A stretch of 64,000 nt of DNA from Tanytarsus gracilentus (Eukaryota; Arthropoda; Insecta; Diptera; Chironomidae): assembly GCA_038502055.1 (NCBI GenBank), contig JAXRKN010000016.1, positions 62,001-126,000 on the forward strand, read 5' to 3'. The notes under the pieces were generated by a model, which did not search any database, was not told the origin of the DNA, and saw nothing but the letters and a program-made list of their open reading frames with translations. Shown here one piece after another: positions 60,301 through 64,000 of this stretch; positions within the stretch are counted from its first letter, which is position 1; each line of letters starts with the position of its first letter. The position numbers were made by a program, and so were the translations under genes.

Positions 60301-63098
60301 AATTGAGAGAAAATTTTCTTTTGGCTTCGTTGTATGTGAGTTGTGGGTAGAGCTCAACCTCAATGCCGGTCACGTTTTCATCGCTACCAAAATTTATTTT
60401 CAATTGAAATTTTTGTTTAGAAATTTAAAGAAGCCAATTTGGCAAAAGGGTTGAATTTGTAAACAATTTAAGGCTGCTAATTGAAGTCAAGATGAGGGAA
60501 TAAATTTAAAAAATATTTAATTGTGAGAGAAATAGTTCAAAAATATATTTCAAAACTTACAGTTTGTCAAAATATTTTGTAACATTGAAAAACAATTTAA
60601 ACTTCTAAAATATTCATTCAAAAATGTCACAAAACCACACAGGAAAGGTATTTTAAAATTTATCACCTCTCTTTTCTACCTTTTATCCTCAACCCTTAAC
60701 ATGTTTTCTCTCATTTCGGTTTCCAGTCAATAACTGAACAACTGAGTTCATTAATAACCCATAAATACTAATTCAACAACAATAAGCAAGAAGAATTCAT
60801 GAGCCTCATAGTCAATTACCGTTAGACTCAGAAAGCTCTCAAAATGCTTGTTGTTATGCAAAGGGGATTTTCTCCCTCTCCAATGAGAAAGTAATGCAAA
60901 AATATTTTACAAAACCAATTTACCTTCTGTCAATAGTCATACAGAATCATTTTAAAGCCTGATGGTGTTCACATTCTGATTTAATTTTGTTAATATTTCA
61001 GTTATTAGACTCTCAACTAGTTGAGTATTTTAAACAGGGGAAGACACTCAAGTTTAATGAAATAATTAATTTTTATTTTAATTCAACAAATGTAAAACTA
61101 TAAAGTTCAAACTTTATTTATAATAATCTCACCCTTGAGTTTAAACCTTTGAGTAATATTTATTTTGAAACTTTTCATCCAACTTTAGCTCAATAAGAGT
61201 TTATTTCGGTAGACAAAGCATCAATTCTTGCTTACATGTAACAATGGGGATTACGAAAGACGTCTTTAGTTTTCCCCAAAAACTCACCCTTTAAAATTAT
61301 CCACAAAAACTTCTTGGTTCATCAATCTCTCTTTCCCTAATACAACTATAGAGCATCAAACTCAAACATGGAGTACGTGTGGAAAATTTCCCTGCCACAT
61401 GAAGAAGAAATCAACACAATATTTTACGTATGTGGAATGCATAAATCCATAGCACGCGCACAATGTAGAAAACACAAAATCCTTTCTACTTTTCCACTGA
61501 TAAAAGCACATTTCACTCTAAGCTCTCATCATTATCTCAATACACATAGTATTCGTAAAAAAAGGGGAGAAAACAAAGTGAAGAATGGCTTTAATGATGG
61601 CAAAAAAGGGTTCGACATTTAAAATGATTTGGAGAAGAGAGAAAATATGATACGGATATATTCATTAACGATGCTACTCGACCGATATCACTATAGGCGA
61701 AAACTTGAGTGAAAACTGTATAAAAACACATCATTATTTTAAATCCTTTGTTTTAGTCCTCACTTTAAAGTTAAAATCAAAGGGGAGAGAAAATTTTGGT
61801 TTAAAATTATTTTCAGAAGTTAAAAATTTCTCGACAGAGTTTTTCACCCTTTGACTTAAAATTTTGTTAAGGTCTTCAAACCTATTTGTTTTTAATTTAA
61901 TCTTCTAATTTGGGTCAACGAAAGGTTTGAGTGAAATTCTTAACTTCTTCCTTCGAGACGTTTCAATTTAAAAAATTTCCCTCTTTTCCTCATCACTCGC
62001 AATGATCAAAGCAATTTTATAAAGTGACGATGGTGTCTTATAAATATAATCTGGTTTACGGACACCAATTAAGCTCTTGAAACTTCTCGGGAGAAAATCG
62101 ATTTTATGGTGTTCGACATGAATGAAATCGATAGAGATGGATATCAAAAGTTGTAATTCAATAATTACAGCCTGAAGGGAGTGAACTTTTACCTTAATCT
62201 CAGGATGAATTTAATTCGTAAGATTTGTTGGAAAATTGAATTTTTTAACTGTCAAAAATATTTCTACACAAATTTTACTTTACCCCAACTGTGTTAACTT
62301 CAATCATAAAGGATGAAGAAAAAGGATAGGAAAAATGACTGTGGCAAAACGAGCGACAAACGTGAGGGCAAAATAGAAGAAAACTTTTTGATTGAATGAA
62401 AGAGAAAATTTTTATATGAAATTCAATGAATGCAAAAAAAATAGAAAAAGAAAATTATCTCGAGTTTACGGTTGTAAAAGTAACGTAATTTCAATACAAT
62501 TTCCTCAACTCAAATCAATATTGATTTTTCTCTTGCACACCCACTCGACAATTCCGAATGTCGACATTATTGGGGACGACGTCGATGCCCATCGCCATTG
62601 TTTGTACATTGGGTATAAAATTGAATTATTTTCATTATCCTTCAACGATACGTGCTCGAAATGAATAAATATTTTTTTATTTCTCATTCGGCTGATTTTG
62701 GCAATATAAATTTTCTTATCTTGTGTATAGAATTTTTTTTATTGATCGTTAAATCCAATTGGCCGCTCGCATAAGATCGAAAAAGATTTTTTACAGTCTA
62801 GTCAAAAATATTTTTAAACACAAATTTAGACTTTAAATTATTTTCAAATTTAAGTTAATAGTTTTACCATCTTCGACCACTTAAGAATAAACTCAATGTA
62901 TGTACTTACGTTTGCATGCCTTTTTGTGAGTGATTGGCTTTGTTGGATCACGATAAAATCCCTCTCGACAATAATGGCAATGTCGTCCCGTTGTTGCATG
63001 TCTACATCCTACACAAACTCCTCCCGATACGCGACCAGATAGTTTAAAGAGCTCCATATTGAAGCGGCATTGTCTCGCATGCCCATTGCATTCACAGC
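51209..63098 (-). CDS. Net: Netrin, upstream copy: coding exons 2-7, 5' end outside window
   Basis: Second netrin, tandem to the first. Exons: 63098-62910, 55810-55661, 55606-55505, 54070-54005, 51751-51529 and 51341-51209. They total 863 bases and, with one base from the missing exon 1, give 287 residues and a TAA stop. Domains present: LE2, LE3, linker with KIP, and the full NTR domain with six cysteines. The signal peptide, laminin N-terminal domain and LE1 must lie beyond 64000. Every intron falls at the same codon and phase as in the downstream copy, which shows duplication after the introns were in place. The reading frame is undisturbed and all splice sites are canonical, so it looks functional. 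Confidence 0.95.
51404..51513. repeat. Small TIR element filling most of an intron
   Basis: Left AGAGTAGACACTTTAAAAT, right read inward GAGGGTGGGACACTTGGAT. Both continue to a shared TTTTTGAATT further in. It accounts for 110 of the 187 bases of the last intron of the upstream netrin and ends 15 bases from the donor. Confidence 0.6.
51529..51751 (-). CDS. Net: Netrin (upstream copy) coding exon 6: NTR domain core
   Basis: 223 bases, acceptor TCAAACAG and donor GTAAGT. It encodes AVMAKVIAREV, a Ser/Lys-rich loop, VKFTLQVKAIFRK, and FARDLQCNCPRIKIKK with the CxC pair. Its length is closer to that of other netrins than the shortened exon 6 of the downstream copy. Confidence 0.96.
51752..54004 (-). 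other. Intron 5 of the upstream netrin
   Basis: 2.25 kb. The part at about 52500-53430 differs in texture (recurrent TGTATCAAAA and CACAGTGTAACCCATTAA) and resembles decayed transposon sequence, but I find no matching ends. Confidence 0.4.
54005..54070 (-). CDS. Net: Netrin (upstream copy) coding exon 5: start of NTR domain
   Basis: 66 bases, acceptor TTCCACAG and donor GTGAGT. It encodes ECGQC and LSSNKFCKRDY, the first three NTR cysteines, and lines up with the 63-base exon 5 of the other copy. Confidence 0.95.
55180..55267. repeat. Small TIR element
   Basis: Tips CAAGGGGAGTGCGACTCATG and TGAGGGGAGTGAAACTCATA, 88 bp, in intron 4 of the upstream netrin. Tip pairing runs about 20 bases. Confidence 0.65.
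55505..55606 (-). CDS. Net: Netrin (upstream copy) coding exon 4: linker
   Basis: 102 bases, acceptor TTCAACAG and donor GTAAGC. The split codon gives KIPRV after APCI, followed by a Pro/Glu-rich spacer (EAPEPPNEDPTYERY). It is 6 bases longer than its counterpart and in the same phase. Confidence 0.93.
55661..55810 (-). CDS. Net: Netrin (upstream copy) coding exon 3: LE3
   Basis: 150 bases, acceptor CTTGCAG and donor GTAGGT. It encodes CHAIGSFGKTC, CKEGVTGLTCNRCARGYQQS and HIAPCI. The following intron is only 54 bases. Confidence 0.97.
58760..59290 (+). repeat. Three degenerate tandem repeats, 160-190 bp each
   Basis: Each unit opens with (A)CTACGGCGGA followed by a T-rich run (near 58768, 58928 and 59114), then TTTTGACTATTTGTGAC or a variant mid-unit, then GAGCTTT or a close variant (AGCTCTTTTCACC) near its end. 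The GC-rich opener stands out from the AT-rich surroundings. Inside intron 2 of the upstream netrin. Probably a relic of a satellite or mobile element. Confidence 0.55.
58909..58936. repeat. CCGCCGTA hairpin at a repeat-unit junction
   Basis: CCGCCGTA, a 12-base loop, then TACGGCGG. It joins the end of the first GGCGGA unit to the start of the second. Confidence 0.7.
59490..59935 (+). repeat. TTTTACA-rich degenerate array
   Basis: About 18-20 occurrences of TTTACA/TTTTACAT, often as GATTTTACATT, all on the plus strand, separated by 8-40 bp of T-rich sequence and ending abruptly near TTTACAATTTTCGTTGC. Strongly strand-asymmetric (T over A). Looks like an expanded, decayed short repeat. Confidence 0.65.
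61035..61137. repeat. Possible small TIR element
   Basis: Tips CAGGGGAAGACACT and CAAGGGTGAGATTA around 103 bp, in intron 2 of the upstream netrin. Confidence 0.45.
61777..61854. repeat. Small TIR element
   Basis: Tips TCAAAGGGGAGAGAAAA and TCAAAGGGTGAAAAACT around 78 bp, in intron 2 of the upstream netrin. Confidence 0.5.
62910..63098 (-). CDS. Net: Netrin (upstream copy) coding exon 2: LE2
   Basis: 189 bases, acceptor AATTACAG and donor GTAAGT. It encodes CRFNMELFKLSGRVSGGVC and GFYRDPTKPITHKKACK. Its start needs one base from an upstream exon in phase 1, as in the other copy. No exon for LE1 or the laminin domain is visible between here and the window edge. Confidence 0.97.
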
Positions 63099-64000
63099 CT
63101 GTAATTGAAAAAAGAGAGAGAAAATTTTATATTCAAGATGATGCAAGCAGAAATTTTTTTTGTATAAAGAATGAAAATCCACTTGTGACTAAACAATTTT
63201 CTTCGAAGAATTTCAATGGAGAAAGGATATCGAAAGAATTTCCAGCAAATGCAAACAATAGCAGTGGATTTAATTCAAATAGCAATAAAGAATGTTTTTA
63301 TGTCCTGGACGAAGGGAGTTGAGTGAATGGCAAAGAGCAAAAATGCAGACAATTAACCTCCCATCTTTATAAAGATTTCTTCGAGACCTTTTTTGTGGTA
63401 TGATGAGAAAAATCATTGAAGATGAAAATTTTAAATTTTAAATCCGAAATTTTCACATCAACTAAATTTTTCTTCCGCATGAATAAAACAAAAGAAAATC
63501 AAAACGATGATGATGAAAGTCATTTGGAAAATGAGAAAAACATTCGAGTTTATTTGTGAGTTTCTCATGGGAATTCTTCGACAACACATCATCGTTGTTT
63601 CAGCTCAACCATTCGTAGCTGTTACGAGAGAGTTGACTTTATGGCATCACATTTTTCATCACATACAGAGATTGAAATCACCTTCATTTCTCAATACATG
63701 AAGAAAGCTCAGGCATGCGACACAGTGAAATGTCTCGAGACAATTGTAAACATGCAGGCGTGTTTTATCCTTGAAACACATGAAGGCAACCATGTTATGG
63801 AGCTAAGGAAAATTGCATGAAATTTATCACTTTTGAAAATGCCTCACATGGATTTTCTACGGGACATTATTCGTGAGCATGAAGAGGCAATGACTCATAA
63901 AATTGAAATATGTCTGGGCTGCAATAAATTTTTTTTGAGAAAAACAATGCAATGGAAAAAGTTTGTGTATGAGTTTGCTGTGCAGTGATGAAGAAGAAAA
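63099..64000 (-). other. Start of intron 1 of the upstream netrin
   Basis: No LE1 or laminin-domain sequence can be found on the minus strand here, so coding exon 1 lies outside the window. Only short chance frames. Confidence 0.6.

Larger units (their letters stand above)
55811..62909 (-). other. Intron 2 of the upstream netrin, 7.1 kb
   Basis: Between LE2 and LE3. It holds the GGCGGA repeats, the TTTTACA array and two small TIR elements. No nested gene is recognisable. Confidence 0.6.

Overview
This is a strongly AT-rich, intron-rich eukaryotic window. It carries two tandem netrin genes, both on the minus strand, with short GT-AG introns among large ones. The protein sequences and the same-strand tandem pair (as in Drosophila NetA/NetB) point to an insect. 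A nematoceran dipteran (midge or mosquito type) is my best guess, but the species cannot be fixed from the sequence.

Layout. 1-16738: long intergenic stretch downstream of the first netrin. No believable gene, but a 0.87-kb element with terminal inverted repeats (TIRs), a 1-kb foldback element and several very small TIR elements. 16739-32897 (minus): a complete seven-coding-exon netrin, 648 residues by my splice, with signal peptide, laminin N-terminal domain, three laminin-EGF (LE) repeats and a C-terminal NTR domain. Its intron 2 holds a 238-bp-arm inverted repeat, a decayed multi-exon coding remnant and a strong hairpin. 32898-51208: the gap between the two netrins. Its only believable genes are two intronless, convergent genes for secreted proteins (45446-46300 plus, 46317-47120 minus), whose stop codons are separated by 16 bp. 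51209-63098 (minus): coding exons 2-7 of the second netrin. Its first coding exon must lie beyond the right edge. The exon phases match the first gene at every junction, so the two are tandem duplicates. Its 7-kb intron carries a GGCGGA-anchored degenerate repeat and a 450-bp TTTTACA-rich tract.

The netrins would be secreted, basement-membrane-associated guidance cues acting through DCC/Frazzled and UNC-5 receptors. The two orphan proteins have no recognisable domain, and I infer no functional link to the netrins beyond position.

The main unexplained signal is a dispersed family of about 18 tiny (75-110 bp) AT-rich elements. Most have diverged ends around CAAGGGGTGGGACACT. They lie between genes, in introns, in the likely 3' UTR of the first netrin, and across more than half of the last intron of the second. 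The large foldback element has related tips (CCAAGGGGTCCCC).
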